A stretch of 25,445 bases of DNA from UBA1723 sp045641065 (GTDB taxonomy: Bacteria; Bacteroidota; Bacteroidia; Bacteroidales; Paludibacteraceae), in NCBI GenBank assembly GCA_045641065.1, contig JAZUGF010000021.1, positions 1-25,445 on the forward strand. The letters run 5' to 3'. Of the stretch, positions 7,093 through 14,649 are shown one piece after another. The notes under the pieces are model-generated. The model was not told where the DNA came from. It saw nothing but the letters and a program-made list of their open reading frames with translations, and did not search any database. Numbering within the stretch: position 1 is the first letter of the stretch; the number at the start of each line of letters is the position of its first letter. The position numbers were made by a program, and so were the translations under genes.

Positions 7093-7989
7093 TTATGCCT
7101 CGATTGATGGTGTGTTTGACTCAGCTGATGCTGAAGAGTAAGAACCGAAGCTCTTGTTTCTCTCCTCGTAAGCAACTACTGCGTCGATCAAGCTGATAGA
7201 TGCATCCTCCATCTCTGAAGTTAGAGCCTCGATACGAGTCAAGATAAAGTTCATGAACACCTGAAGAACCATGGCAACGATCAAACCGACCAATGTTGTC
7301 AAAAGGGCAACCTTGATACCACCTGCAACGACTGTTGCTGAGATATCACCTGCAGCCTGAATTCTATCGAATGCCTCGATCATACCGATGATTGTTCCCA
7401 AGAATCCTAGTGATGGAGCCAATGCTACACAAAGAGAAATCCATGTAACGTTCTTCTCCAATAGACCCATCTGTACACCACCGTAAGATACTACTGACTT
7501 CTCTACTACATCAGCACCCTTGTCGATACGGCAAAGACCCTGGTAGAAGATAGATGCGATAGGACCTCTTGTGTTACGACATACTGTCTTTGCTCCCTCT
7601 ACATCACCATTGTTAAGTGCACCCTCAACTGAAGCAAGAAGCTTCTTTGAGTCAATTGATGACAATGACAAATAGATGATACGCTCAATACTCAAAGCCA
7701 AACCTAAGATAAGAGCGATACATACGATGAACATGAAGAATGCACCACCCTCGATGAACTTCTGCTTGATCACCTTGTGGAATGCCTGCTCCTCTTCTAC
7801 TGCTGGAGCTGCCTGCTGTGCTGCTGGTGCTGCTGCAGCTGGAGCTGCCTGAACTGGTGCTGCTGCAGGAGTCTCCTCTGCAACCTGCTCTGTAGACTCT
7901 TCTGTAGCCTCATCCTGAGCGAAACATACTGAAGCAGAACCGAAAATCATTGCTCCAGTCATTGCGATAATTGCAAATAATTTTTTCAT
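7093..7989 (-). CDS. exbB: MotA/TolQ/ExbB-family proton channel protein
   Basis: This 298-residue protein is the channel-forming subunit that partners ExbD. It begins with a signal-like segment (residues 1-24, ending CFAQ|D), then an acidic and Ala/Pro/Gln-rich stretch (about 25-70), a long transmembrane helix (about 80-102), a cytoplasmic region, and the paired helices of the MotA/TolQ/ExbB domain (WISLCVALAPSLGFLGTIIGM and GGIKVALLTTLVGLIVAM). The cleavable N terminus and low-complexity linker are absent from E. coli ExbB but are seen in Bacteroidota homologues. It is the first gene of the exb operon. Confidence 0.9.
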   Translation of the reverse strand: MKKLFAIIAMTGAMIFGSASVCFAQDEATEESTEQVAEETPAAAPVQAAPAAAAPAAQQAAPAVEEEQAFHKVIKQKFIEGGAFFMFIVCIALILGLALSIERIIYLSLSSIDSKKLLASVEGALNNGDVEGAKTVCRNTRGPIASIFYQGLCRIDKGADVVEKSVVSYGGVQMGLLEKNVTWISLCVALAPSLGFLGTIIGMIEAFDRIQAAGDISATVVAGGIKVALLTTLVGLIVAMVLQVFMNFILTRIEALTSEMEDASISLIDAVVAYEERNKSFGSYSSASAESNTPSIEA

Positions 7990-8099
7990 TTGTCTTCTGA
8001 AATTTTTTGTTATTTTTTTATTATTTATTTTTTCTTTTTAGTCCATTTTTTTCGATTTTGCTTACCTAATATCCACAAAATCGGGTGCAATTTATAAAA

Positions 8100-8130
8100 A
8101 AAACATAGTTTGACCACGAATTTTAACGAA
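8100..8130 (-). promoter_or_regulatory. Possible exb operon promoter in the 7990-8213 gap
   Basis: On the minus strand TATGTTTT (8100-8107) is one base off TAnnTTTG and is preceded at 19 nt by TTCG (8127-8130), one base off TTTG. The predicted leader to exbB would be about 100 nt. The rest of the gap is A/T-rich, with fragments such as CCACGAATTTTAACGAAT (8113-8130) that resemble common Bacteroidota intergenic strings. Weak call. Confidence 0.25.
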
Positions 8131-8213
8131 TATTTACATTATAAGTGTTGTAAAATCTTCTTTTCTTGCCTTTTTACCCTTTTCGTGGCTGATTAGATGA
8201 GAAAAAATAGAGC

Positions 8214-8693
8214 TTAATCTTTCGACAACAACACTACTGCGTGAGCTGCGATTCCTTCTTTTTTTCCAACGAATCCAAGCTTCTCTGTAGTGGTGGCTTT
8301 AACACTCGCGTCTTCTTCATCAATACCTAATATCGACGCGATTGTCTTCTGCATATCGTCGATGTATGGCTTCATCTTTGGCTCTTGTGCACAAATGATG
8401 GAATCGACATTCTCGATTTTATATCCTTTCGACGCTACAAGCTCTGCTGTCTTCTTCAACAATATTTTGCTGTCGATGTTCTTGAACGCAGCATCGTTGT
8501 CTGGAAAATGTGTGCCGATGTCTTTCAAATGTGCGGCTCCTAACATTGCGTCGCAGATGGCGTGAAGAAGCACATCGGCGTCGGAATGTCCTAACAATCC
8601 TCTTGTGTGGGGAATCTTGATTCCTCCAATCCATAATTCTCTGTCATCGGCAAACTGATGTACGTCGTAGCCGATTCCAACTTTCATTTTCAT
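8214..8693 (-). CDS. ispF: 2-C-methyl-D-erythritol 2,4-cyclodiphosphate synthase
   Basis: IspF makes the cyclic diphosphate intermediate (MEcPP) of the non-mevalonate isoprenoid pathway, releasing CMP, as a cytoplasmic homotrimer. The 159-residue length is normal. The metal-binding and active-site motifs are present: GIGYDVHQF (D10, H12), GHSDADVLLHAICDAMLGA (H44), DIGTHFPDND, and ATTTEKLGFVGKKEGIAAHA near the C terminus. Either M1 or M3 could be the start; both lie just after the hexamer repeat. It is not next to ispD. The gene upstream is the MBOAT acyltransferase, 114 nt away across the minisatellite; no promoter or terminator stands out in that gap, so read-through from the O-acylation operon is possible. 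Confidence 0.97.
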   Translation of the reverse strand: MKMKVGIGYDVHQFADDRELWIGGIKIPHTRGLLGHSDADVLLHAICDAMLGAAHLKDIGTHFPDNDAAFKNIDSKILLKKTAELVASKGYKIENVDSIICAQEPKMKPYIDDMQKTIASILGIDEEDASVKATTTEKLGFVGKKEGIAAHAVVLLSKD

Positions 8694-8702
8694 AGCTGTA
8701 TC

Positions 8703-8798
8703 TTTTCGTTTTCGTCTTCGTTTTCGTCTTCGTTTTCGTCTTCGTCTTCGTCTTCGTCTTCGTCTTCGTTTTCGTTTTCGTCTTCGTTTTCGTTTTCG
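8703..8798. repeat. Minisatellite: 16 tandem hexamers (TYTTCG)16 upstream of ispF
   Basis: Sixteen uninterrupted hexamers, each TTTTCG or TCTTCG (8 of each by my count), fill almost the whole gap between the MBOAT stop (8808) and the ispF start (8693). On the coding strand they read as CGAAAA/CGAAGA. The array ends 9 nt before the ispF start codon, so changes in copy number would change the ispF leader. The related hexamer forms the inverted repeat at 5409-5464. Confidence 0.95.
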
Positions 8799-8807
8799 TC
8801 TGCTGCG

Positions 8808-10667
8808 TTAGAACTGGAAGTAGATGAACTTCTGTAGGTCTGCAGTCATAAACTGGTATACTACAAAAACAATTATACATGTAGTCACTACCATCACTCC
8901 AAGCGGTTGTAAAGCAAACCACAGTCTGTATCTTCTCTTGAATCTTTCTGGCAACCAGTGAATGATCATTCCTAGTACAAATAAGATGACAATGTTCTTA
9001 TATGCGTCGGCCATGGTTGGAATTAATGAAAAATCCCACTTGCCTCCGATCTGGTTAACCATGTTCTTGGCTGTATCCCATGCCACCTGATTAGCTTCTG
9101 CTGGATCAAGGTTGGATCCTGAACGGAAGAATAGTCGTGTGAATGTGATGAACACGAATGTCTGCAATACTGCCCATGAATATTCCAATGCTTTGAATTT
9201 CCACTGACCTCCACAAAGGTTGTAGACCATGCGGATGAATGTGCCGACAAAGATTGTTCCGATCCAAACGAATCCCATTCTGAATACCGGCAGATCATAT
9301 AGGAAGACAAGAACTCCGAATATTAGAGTCACTATCATGACTGCCAATGTCTTCTTGTAGACGTTTCTCTTCTTCCAGAAATTGTAGACAAGCATTCCGA
9401 CTCCATTCAATCCACCCCAAATCATGAAGTTCCAGCTGGCTCCATGCCAGATTCCTCCAAGCAACATCGTATTCAAACGGTTCAAATTTGAAGTGATCTC
9501 TTTTTTGTTGTCTGGAGATACGTATGCTCTAATTGTAAAATAGGCTGTGATTCCACCCAAAATGATAGCAATCCAAAAACTTCCACTCAATATCACACCG
9601 ATAGCGGCAATAGTGAAAATCACAGCGTATGTTCCGAATGATGCGTTTCTGTTTCCTCCAAGTGGAATGTATAGATAATCCTGAAGCCACTTTGAAAGTG
9701 AGATGTGCCAACGCTTCCAGAAGTTTCCTGCATTAGGTGCTTTGTATGGAGAGTTGAAGTTTTGTGGCAAATAGAAGCCCATCAACATTGCAACTCCAAT
9801 GGCGATATCTGTGTATCCACTGAAGTCGGCATATACCTGTAGTGAGTATGCGAACAATGCGAATAGATTTTCAGGTCCACTATACATTGTCGGGTTCTCA
9901 AATACACGGTCGACGAAATTGACTGCGATGTAGTCACTTAATATGATTTTCTTTGCCAAACCGTTCAATATCCAGAACACTGCGATTCCAAACTGACGTC
10001 TGCCAAGGAAGAATGGCGTGTAGAGCTGTGGAATGAATGTGTTGGCACGTACAATTGGTCCAGCCACAAGCTGTGGAAAGAATGTCAAATAGAAACCGAA
10101 GTCGAAGACGTTACGTACTGGCTCAATTCTTTTTCTGTAGATATCCATTAAGTAGCTGATGCTCTGGAATGTGAAGAAGGAGATACCAACAGGTAATAGG
10201 ATATGCTCAGTGTCGAACATGTTTGATCCTGCTATATCATTTCCAAAAGATGCGAAAAAGTCAACCACACGGAACGATGTGCCAAGCAAATTGTTGGTCA
10301 TGTCCACCAAGAAATATGCATATTTGAAATAGCATAGTGTAGCGAGGTTGATTATCAAACCGAAGATAAGGTGGAGATTCTTTTCTGTCTGGTTCTTGCA
10401 ACTATTGATAATCATACCACCTAGATAATTGAATATGGTGGCAAATATAAGAATCAGTGTGAAGATTCCGCTTGTCTTATAATAGAAGAAGACGCTGACA
10501 AAAAACAGAAAGGTATTTCTTAACAACACCTTGCTGCGTCCGATTACTGCAAATACAGCGAAGACAATCGTGAAGAAAGCCCAAAAGTAGAATTGTGTGA
10601 ATAGTAGTGGACTTCCCTCGTCGAATGCGAATATATCTTTGAGAAACTCTAATATCGTACTGAACAT
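8808..10667 (-). CDS. MBOAT-family membrane O-acyltransferase
   Basis: This 619-residue multi-pass protein belongs to the AlgI/DltB-like MBOAT family, which passes acyl groups (usually acetyl) across the membrane to extracytoplasmic acceptors. Landmarks are PVGISFFTFQSISYLMDIYR (160-179), FFPQLVAGPIVR (196-207), YADFSGYTDIAIG (279-291), RWHISLSKWLQDYLYIPLGG (319-338, with H321) and LLGGIWHGASWNF (402-414), where H408 is the expected catalytic His. About 60 residues, including hydrophobic segments, separate LGGNR from LLGGIWHG, more than in AlgI as I recall it, and the C terminus is extended to 619. It begins 2 nt after the stop of an SGNH-type gene, so the three genes form one operon. The acceptor glycan is unknown. 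Confidence 0.92.
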   Translation of the reverse strand: MFSTILEFLKDIFAFDEGSPLLFTQFYFWAFFTIVFAVFAVIGRSKVLLRNTFLFFVSVFFYYKTSGIFTLILIFATIFNYLGGMIINSCKNQTEKNLHLIFGLIINLATLCYFKYAYFLVDMTNNLLGTSFRVVDFFASFGNDIAGSNMFDTEHILLPVGISFFTFQSISYLMDIYRKRIEPVRNVFDFGFYLTFFPQLVAGPIVRANTFIPQLYTPFFLGRRQFGIAVFWILNGLAKKIILSDYIAVNFVDRVFENPTMYSGPENLFALFAYSLQVYADFSGYTDIAIGVAMLMGFYLPQNFNSPYKAPNAGNFWKRWHISLSKWLQDYLYIPLGGNRNASFGTYAVIFTIAAIGVILSGSFWIAIILGGITAYFTIRAYVSPDNKKEITSNLNRLNTMLLGGIWHGASWNFMIWGGLNGVGMLVYNFWKKRNVYKKTLAVMIVTLIFGVLVFLYDLPVFRMGFVWIGTIFVGTFIRMVYNLCGGQWKFKALEYSWAVLQTFVFITFTRLFFRSGSNLDPAEANQVAWDTAKNMVNQIGGKWDFSLIPTMADAYKNIVILFVLGMIIHWLPERFKRRYRLWFALQPLGVMVVTTCIIVFVVYQFMTADLQKFIYFQF

Positions 10668-10669
10668 TT

Positions 10670-11914
10670 TTACTTATAATTTAAATAGCTTTGAATCAAT
10701 GCGTTGTAGAATAGATCTCCAAGTAGCATGTAACCTTTTGGAGTGAAGTGGATCTTGTCTTTGCGGGCTAATCCTGCATTCTCCCACTGCTTCATTGATT
10801 TCAAACCTCCCATTATTGCAAACTGGTCCCATACGGCACCATTATATTTCTTAGCTAACTCAAAGAAAACCTCCTCTACAATCTGTCCGTTTGTGTTGAC
10901 GCTGTACTGTCCTTTTGTACGACGGTATGAGTCGTTGTTAGTGATGAAGATGAAAGCACAGTTTGGAGAAATCTCCTGTATTTTTTCAATCAACTTGCTG
11001 TAATTCTCCAAGAATTTAGCTCCGCTGAAATTTTTAGGTACTGCGTCATTGATTCCGATTCCGAAAATCACCAAGTCTGGGCGGACAAGTGGAAGCTCCT
11101 TCTGGAATTTCTCACACTTAAGCCAACTCATAACGCTTGCTCCATTGATGCCGACGGAATTGTAAGTGATTCCGTTGCTGTTGTTCTCTGCCAAGATTCC
11201 TGACAATGTGAATGGATGGAACACTGAATCTGTCTGCTCGAATGCGATTGTGAAGGAATCAATAGGATTCTCAAATGAGAATTCATACACGTCATCCAAC
11301 ACATTATATATACTGTAGATTTTTGAACCGTCGGCTGGATTGATGATTACAGGATATGAATATGCACTGTCGGAATATCCGATCAATTTCAAATCAGTAC
11401 ATTCCCAACGAGTCGTTGCGTCTCTGTTAAGATTGATGTTCATCGTAGCGTCTGATGAGTTTGTCTGTACTGCAATACCCATCAATCCAAGTTCAATATT
11501 ATCATGACGTTTCAAGATTCGGCTTGAAACCCACTTTCCTGTGTATGTCACATTGTAGTTAGGCGGATTATTTGTACCTGCGATCTTGAATGGGAATACC
11601 AATCCACGTGAACTCTTGAAATCCAAGTTCAACGAGTCCAAATTACGACGGATACGGTTGGAGAACACGTCTGCCTGGACGTGACTGCCTCCGATATGTA
11701 GAATGTTGACTTTTCCTTCACGGCAAAGTACAATGCTGTCGAGTTTCTCGTAGAAGTTACACATTGTACCTGTGTCGCCAGGAAATTCCAACTTGTTTTT
11801 ATTATACTGGATAAAATCGTAGTTTCTTGGTATCTGTTTGAAGAATCCCTGGGCCGACGCGAATGTGGCGCCAAGCAACGTCAACAATAGTATAATTGAT
11901 TTAATAACCTTCAT
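10670..11914 (-). CDS. Exported SGNH/GDSL hydrolase-like protein, partner of the MBOAT
   Basis: The 414-residue protein has a signal peptide (cleavage about A21|Q22 in FASAQG). Its SGNH signature is split as usual: block I is LHIGGSHVQAD (nucleophile S77, with GGSH in place of GDS), block III is VIFGIGINDA, and the catalytic Asp-His pair is in DKIHFTPKGY near the C terminus. SGNH proteins next to MBOATs (as with AlgJ/AlgX or PatB) usually complete acetyl transfer to, or remove acetyl groups from, a periplasmic polymer. It lies between a second SGNH-type gene (17 nt upstream) and the MBOAT gene (2 nt downstream). Whether it is a transferase or an esterase cannot be read from sequence. Confidence 0.85.
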   Translation of the reverse strand: MKVIKSIILLLTLLGATFASAQGFFKQIPRNYDFIQYNKNKLEFPGDTGTMCNFYEKLDSIVLCREGKVNILHIGGSHVQADVFSNRIRRNLDSLNLDFKSSRGLVFPFKIAGTNNPPNYNVTYTGKWVSSRILKRHDNIELGLMGIAVQTNSSDATMNINLNRDATTRWECTDLKLIGYSDSAYSYPVIINPADGSKIYSIYNVLDDVYEFSFENPIDSFTIAFEQTDSVFHPFTLSGILAENNSNGITYNSVGINGASVMSWLKCEKFQKELPLVRPDLVIFGIGINDAVPKNFSGAKFLENYSKLIEKIQEISPNCAFIFITNNDSYRRTKGQYSVNTNGQIVEEVFFELAKKYNGAVWDQFAIMGGLKSMKQWENAGLARKDKIHFTPKGYMLLGDLFYNALIQSYLNYK

Positions 11915-11931
11915 ATTTGTCCTCTTTATGC

Positions 11932-13539
11932 TTATCTTTTTGATATTGAATCTGCAAATGTCTTATCTACAGGAATTTTAGCAGACATTTCCTTTATTTT
12001 CTTTTTTCTGTTTTTAGACTGCTCTTTCTTTTTTCTGTCAAGAGATGATTTAAAACTTGAGTAATTGTCGTATACATTCAAACTTTCCAAGAATAGGTGT
12101 GCGATTCTCTCTGCACCTTTTCTAGAGAAATGGATATAGTCGCTTGCTGCAAGAGCTGGTTTGTTTGATACCCAGCTGATTATAGAGTTCTTTCCTCCCA
12201 TCACACCGTACATGTTCCAGAATGCCACACCATTGTCTTTTGCCACACGTTGCATCAAATCCACTGTTTTTTCCAAATTACGGTATGTCTGAAGCTTGCC
12301 ATCTACGGTTTCTGCCATGTCGGCAGGTCCGATTAGGATAATTTTTGCCTTAGGTAGCTGCTGCTTCACAAATTTGATCTGAGCATCCATTGAACTGTAG
12401 TAGCCATCGATTTTCTTTTCAGTATTCATATATGGAGTGGCATTTCCTCCAAACTCCATGATGACTAGACGAGTGTTAAGTGCATCATGCATGTATTTGA
12501 ACGACTTCGCGTCGATACGAGTGAAGAATGTTCCTGAACTTCCACGCAATCCGATATTTGTAACAGCAACACCTTTGTCTCCAGTCAAACAGAATCCATA
12601 TAGCTCAGCATCTCCGTCTAGCTTGACATTGAAAGTGGAAATTCCGTTTGGAAGATTCCATTCCATCATACCATACTTTTTGCCTGCTTCATCTTCAGCC
12701 TCGTAAGTGAGCTCTCCTGCGGTTAAAGTGGCTTTCAATCCTCTTTTGCGAGTAGAGTAGAACAAACGTATTTTGTTGAATGCCTTATGTTTAGTGGCTA
12801 AACTTTTGATAGTGATTGTCGTTTTTCCATTAAGCTCAGATAGCTGGCCCAAAGCACCATAGCGTTTATGATCCGTCTTTTGGACAAGTGTGCCGTCGAC
12901 CAAATAACGGCTGATACTATCTGTGACAGTCTCAAGAACAGTTATAGACGGGATCATCTGCAATGTAGGAATTATACCAAGGCCTTCACCACCAAACTTA
13001 TCCTGCAATCCATAACGTATTGAGCTTGTGATACGGTCACCCTCAATCTGAGAGTCTCCATAGTGAGCAATATGTACAATGCCTTTGCGAGCTTGACTAC
13101 GAAGTGTAGCAATCAAGTCTGTTATATATGAAACATCCGAAGAATCAGGAAGATAGAATCTTGATGGATTCTCTGTGAAGAATGTATTGTAGAAATTGAT
13201 AGTGTCTGCAAGAAGTAGAGAGTCGCGCACACGCATTGAATCTGCCGCCTGCATAAGTTTACGGCGTGCTTCAATCACAGAGTCTGGCAACTGTTGGATT
13301 TTCATACTGTTCTCACGGTCTGCTAAAAGACCATCAATTGAAATTCTTGATTTTTCTGAAGGAGTAAGCACTTCAGAAATGGATGGAAAGCGAAGTGTTA
13401 TGCCTTTGCTTACATTAGTTGAATCATCTTCGCTAGATGAATCCAGTAAATGTATGCCTTCTTTGGGCATTATAAGACAGAACACTGCCAACACGGCAAT
13501 GACTGCAACAAAAAACAATAATTCTATCTGTCGTCTCAT
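11932..13539 (-). CDS. Membrane-anchored SGNH/GDSL hydrolase-like protein
   Basis: The 535-residue protein has an N-terminal membrane anchor (about 6-24) rather than an obvious cleavable signal, then a Ser/charged stalk with a likely helical segment (about 75-115). The SGNH domain has block I in IAHYGDSQIEGDR (GDSQ at 161-164, nucleophile S163), block III in VIMEFGGNATPYM, and the Asp-His pair in SDYIHFSRKGAERIA. The C-terminal tail is Lys/Arg-rich (DRKKKEQSKNRKKKIKEMS). It is the first gene of the SGNH-SGNH-MBOAT operon. The two SGNH proteins are clearly different from each other, so they probably act at different steps or locations. Confidence 0.85.
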   Translation of the reverse strand: MRRQIELLFFVAVIAVLAVFCLIMPKEGIHLLDSSSEDDSTNVSKGITLRFPSISEVLTPSEKSRISIDGLLADRENSMKIQQLPDSVIEARRKLMQAADSMRVRDSLLLADTINFYNTFFTENPSRFYLPDSSDVSYITDLIATLRSQARKGIVHIAHYGDSQIEGDRITSSIRYGLQDKFGGEGLGIIPTLQMIPSITVLETVTDSISRYLVDGTLVQKTDHKRYGALGQLSELNGKTTITIKSLATKHKAFNKIRLFYSTRKRGLKATLTAGELTYEAEDEAGKKYGMMEWNLPNGISTFNVKLDGDAELYGFCLTGDKGVAVTNIGLRGSSGTFFTRIDAKSFKYMHDALNTRLVIMEFGGNATPYMNTEKKIDGYYSSMDAQIKFVKQQLPKAKIILIGPADMAETVDGKLQTYRNLEKTVDLMQRVAKDNGVAFWNMYGVMGGKNSIISWVSNKPALAASDYIHFSRKGAERIAHLFLESLNVYDNYSSFKSSLDRKKKEQSKNRKKKIKEMSAKIPVDKTFADSISKR

Positions 13540-13559
13540 TTATGCATGCATTAATAGTG

Positions 13560-13591
13560 CGAATTTAACATTTTTAAACGTTCATGTCAAA
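13560..13591 (-). promoter_or_regulatory. Likely promoter of the O-acylation operon
   Basis: On the minus strand TAAATTCG (13560-13567) is one base off TAnnTTTG, and TTTG (13588-13591) stands 20 nt upstream, the usual spacing. The leader to the ATG at 13539 would be short, about 14 nt. Confidence 0.45.
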
Positions 13592-13721
13592 TTTTGCGTA
13601 TAGATTTTCAGAATAGTATGTTGTGGAAAATAAAGACGACATAAATATGCAATTTCAGATAGAGTAGGAATTGTAGAAAAACGATAAAATTTAAGGTAAT
13701 TATATGCAGTTTTCCCAAAGA

Positions 13722-13792
13722 GAGGATTATTAAGGGCGGAACGCCCTAACCCACCCTAAAACGCGAGTCCGTAAGGACGAGCGTTATAAAAT
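13722..13792 (+). repeat. Two-hairpin extragenic repeat, copy 1
   Basis: Hairpin A is AGGGCG (13733-13738), loop GAA, CGCCCT (13742-13747). After a CCCACCCTA-containing linker, hairpin B (13762-13783) reads CGC-GA-GTCC-GTAA-GGAC-GA-GCG: a stem with two facing GA mismatches and a GTAA loop. Copy 3 has the same layout with GCCC/GGGC and loop GCAA, so the inner stem shows a compensatory change. Homology between copies 1 and 3 runs from GAGGATTRTTAAGGGCGG to about GCGTYTAAAAT. It lies in the 311-base gene-free stretch 13540-13850; the rest of that stretch (13592-13721) is A/T-rich with nothing recognisable. Confidence 0.85.
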
Positions 13793-13828
13793 GATAGGTT
13801 GGAAAGGACAAATGAAATGAAGAATTTA

Positions 13829-13836
13829 TATATTTG
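13829..13836 (+). promoter_or_regulatory. Possible -7 box of the plus-strand orphan gene
   Basis: TATATTTG is a perfect TAnnTTTG match 14 nt before the ATG at 13851. No TTTG lies at the usual 19-21 nt upstream, and the leader would be only about 8 nt. Weak call. Confidence 0.3.
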
Positions 13837-13850
13837 CAAAAAACGGAAAT

Positions 13851-14432
13851 ATGAAAGCCTTGTTACCATACCTGATTAAGTGTCCTGCTGAATTTCTTAT
13901 GTCAATCTTTTTCATAGCATATTTATGTGTCGGTGAACCTTGGTCAGAAAACACGGAATCATGGCCTCCACCGACTAAAGATGCTGCTATGGTTATTGCT
14001 CTGCAATTTACAATGACTGTGAGAATAATTTTGTCTAAATTTTTCTCTTCAAAATATGGGATAATTGCATCATTATTAATAGGTTTTGCTGTGACAATTT
14101 TGTTTTGTTTGCATCCAATTGTCAATTATAGTTTAGTTTTTTTTAGTTATTTGTTTTGTGTCATCTTCTGTATCTTTACATTTCAAGGGAATTGGGAAGA
14201 GAGAATATTTAAGATTCTATTTTTAGTATTCTTAACAACAGTATTCGTATTTGTAATTCATTTCATTGTTGACGTAGTATTAGAAATACAGCATGAATGT
14301 CTTGGCCCAGAAGACGCATTGATTTCTGATGCTTATGCGTTAGTTGGAGGAACTATTGTTTTTGTACTTTGTCGTGATGCTGTTGATGATTCTATTAGAT
14401 TTGAAAGTGAAGATTCAAAAAGGGAAAAGTAA
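13851..14432 (+). CDS. Small multi-pass membrane protein of unknown function
   Basis: This is the only convincing plus-strand gene. The 193-residue product has about five or six hydrophobic segments (near 13-28, 45-62, 70-88, 92-114, 120-146 and 163-178) and a charged C-terminal tail (DDSIRFESEDSKREK). Distinctive pieces are GEPWSENTESWPPPT and EIQHECLGPEDALISDAYALVGG. I recognise no family. The gene is A/T-rich, its start has only a weak ribosome-binding site (CGGAAAT), and it is bracketed by inverted copies of the two-hairpin repeat (13722-13792 and 14464-14519), which suggests an inserted cassette. The opposite strand at 13826-14125 is also open but gives a low-quality peptide. I am fairly sure it is coding because the frame is long and the hydrophobic pattern coherent. 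Confidence 0.65.
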   Translation: MKALLPYLIKCPAEFLMSIFFIAYLCVGEPWSENTESWPPPTKDAAMVIALQFTMTVRIILSKFFSSKYGIIASLLIGFAVTILFCLHPIVNYSLVFFSYLFCVIFCIFTFQGNWEERIFKILFLVFLTTVFVFVIHFIVDVVLEIQHECLGPEDALISDAYALVGGTIVFVLCRDAVDDSIRFESEDSKREK

Positions 14433-14463
14433 TTTATATACGTGTTGTCCAAACTCGCTTTTT

Positions 14464-14519
14464 TATTATACGCTCGCCCTCTGGGCTCGCGTTGGAGAGT
14501 GGGGTTAGGGCGTTCCGTC
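14464..14519 (-). repeat. Two-hairpin extragenic repeat, copy 2 (inverted, partly decayed)
   Basis: Read on the minus strand this copy has hairpin B as CGC-GA-GCCC-AGA-GGGC-GA-GCG (14471-14491), keeping the facing GA mismatches with a three-base loop. Hairpin A is reduced to GACG-GAA-CGCC with one mismatch. The outer GAGGATT sequence of copies 1 and 3 is missing. The rest of 14433-14587 holds no recognisable gene, only a fragment CATTTTCGTTTTC (14561-14573) like the hexamer repeat. Confidence 0.75.
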
Positions 14520-14587
14520 TATGGCTTCGTACTTTGTAAATACTGATACTTTTAGATGATCATTTTCGTTTTCTTGTTTGATAAATG

Positions 14588-14618
14588 AAAAAGGGAATGT
14601 GCCAATCGACACATCCCC
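14588..14618 (-). terminator. Terminator of the T9SS type B module
   Basis: On the minus strand GGGGATGTG (14610-14618) and CACATTCCC (14593-14601) form a 9-bp stem with one G-T pair and an 8-base loop, followed by TTTTT. It lies 31 nt after the stop of the PorP/SprF gene. Confidence 0.75.
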
Positions 14619-14649
14619 AATTCTTAATTTTACACTCTTAATTCATCAT

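Noticed and set aside
8703..8798. CRISPR-like array
   Set aside because: The 6-base units are contiguous with no spacers.
8644..8922. Frame encoding a run of Lys-Thr repeats
   Set aside because: It is simply the hexamer minisatellite read in one frame, overlapping ispF and the MBOAT gene.
13826..14125. Minus-strand frame of 99 codons opposite the orphan membrane gene
   Set aside because: Shorter, with no coherent domain or hydrophobic pattern, and it runs into the plus-strand promoter region.
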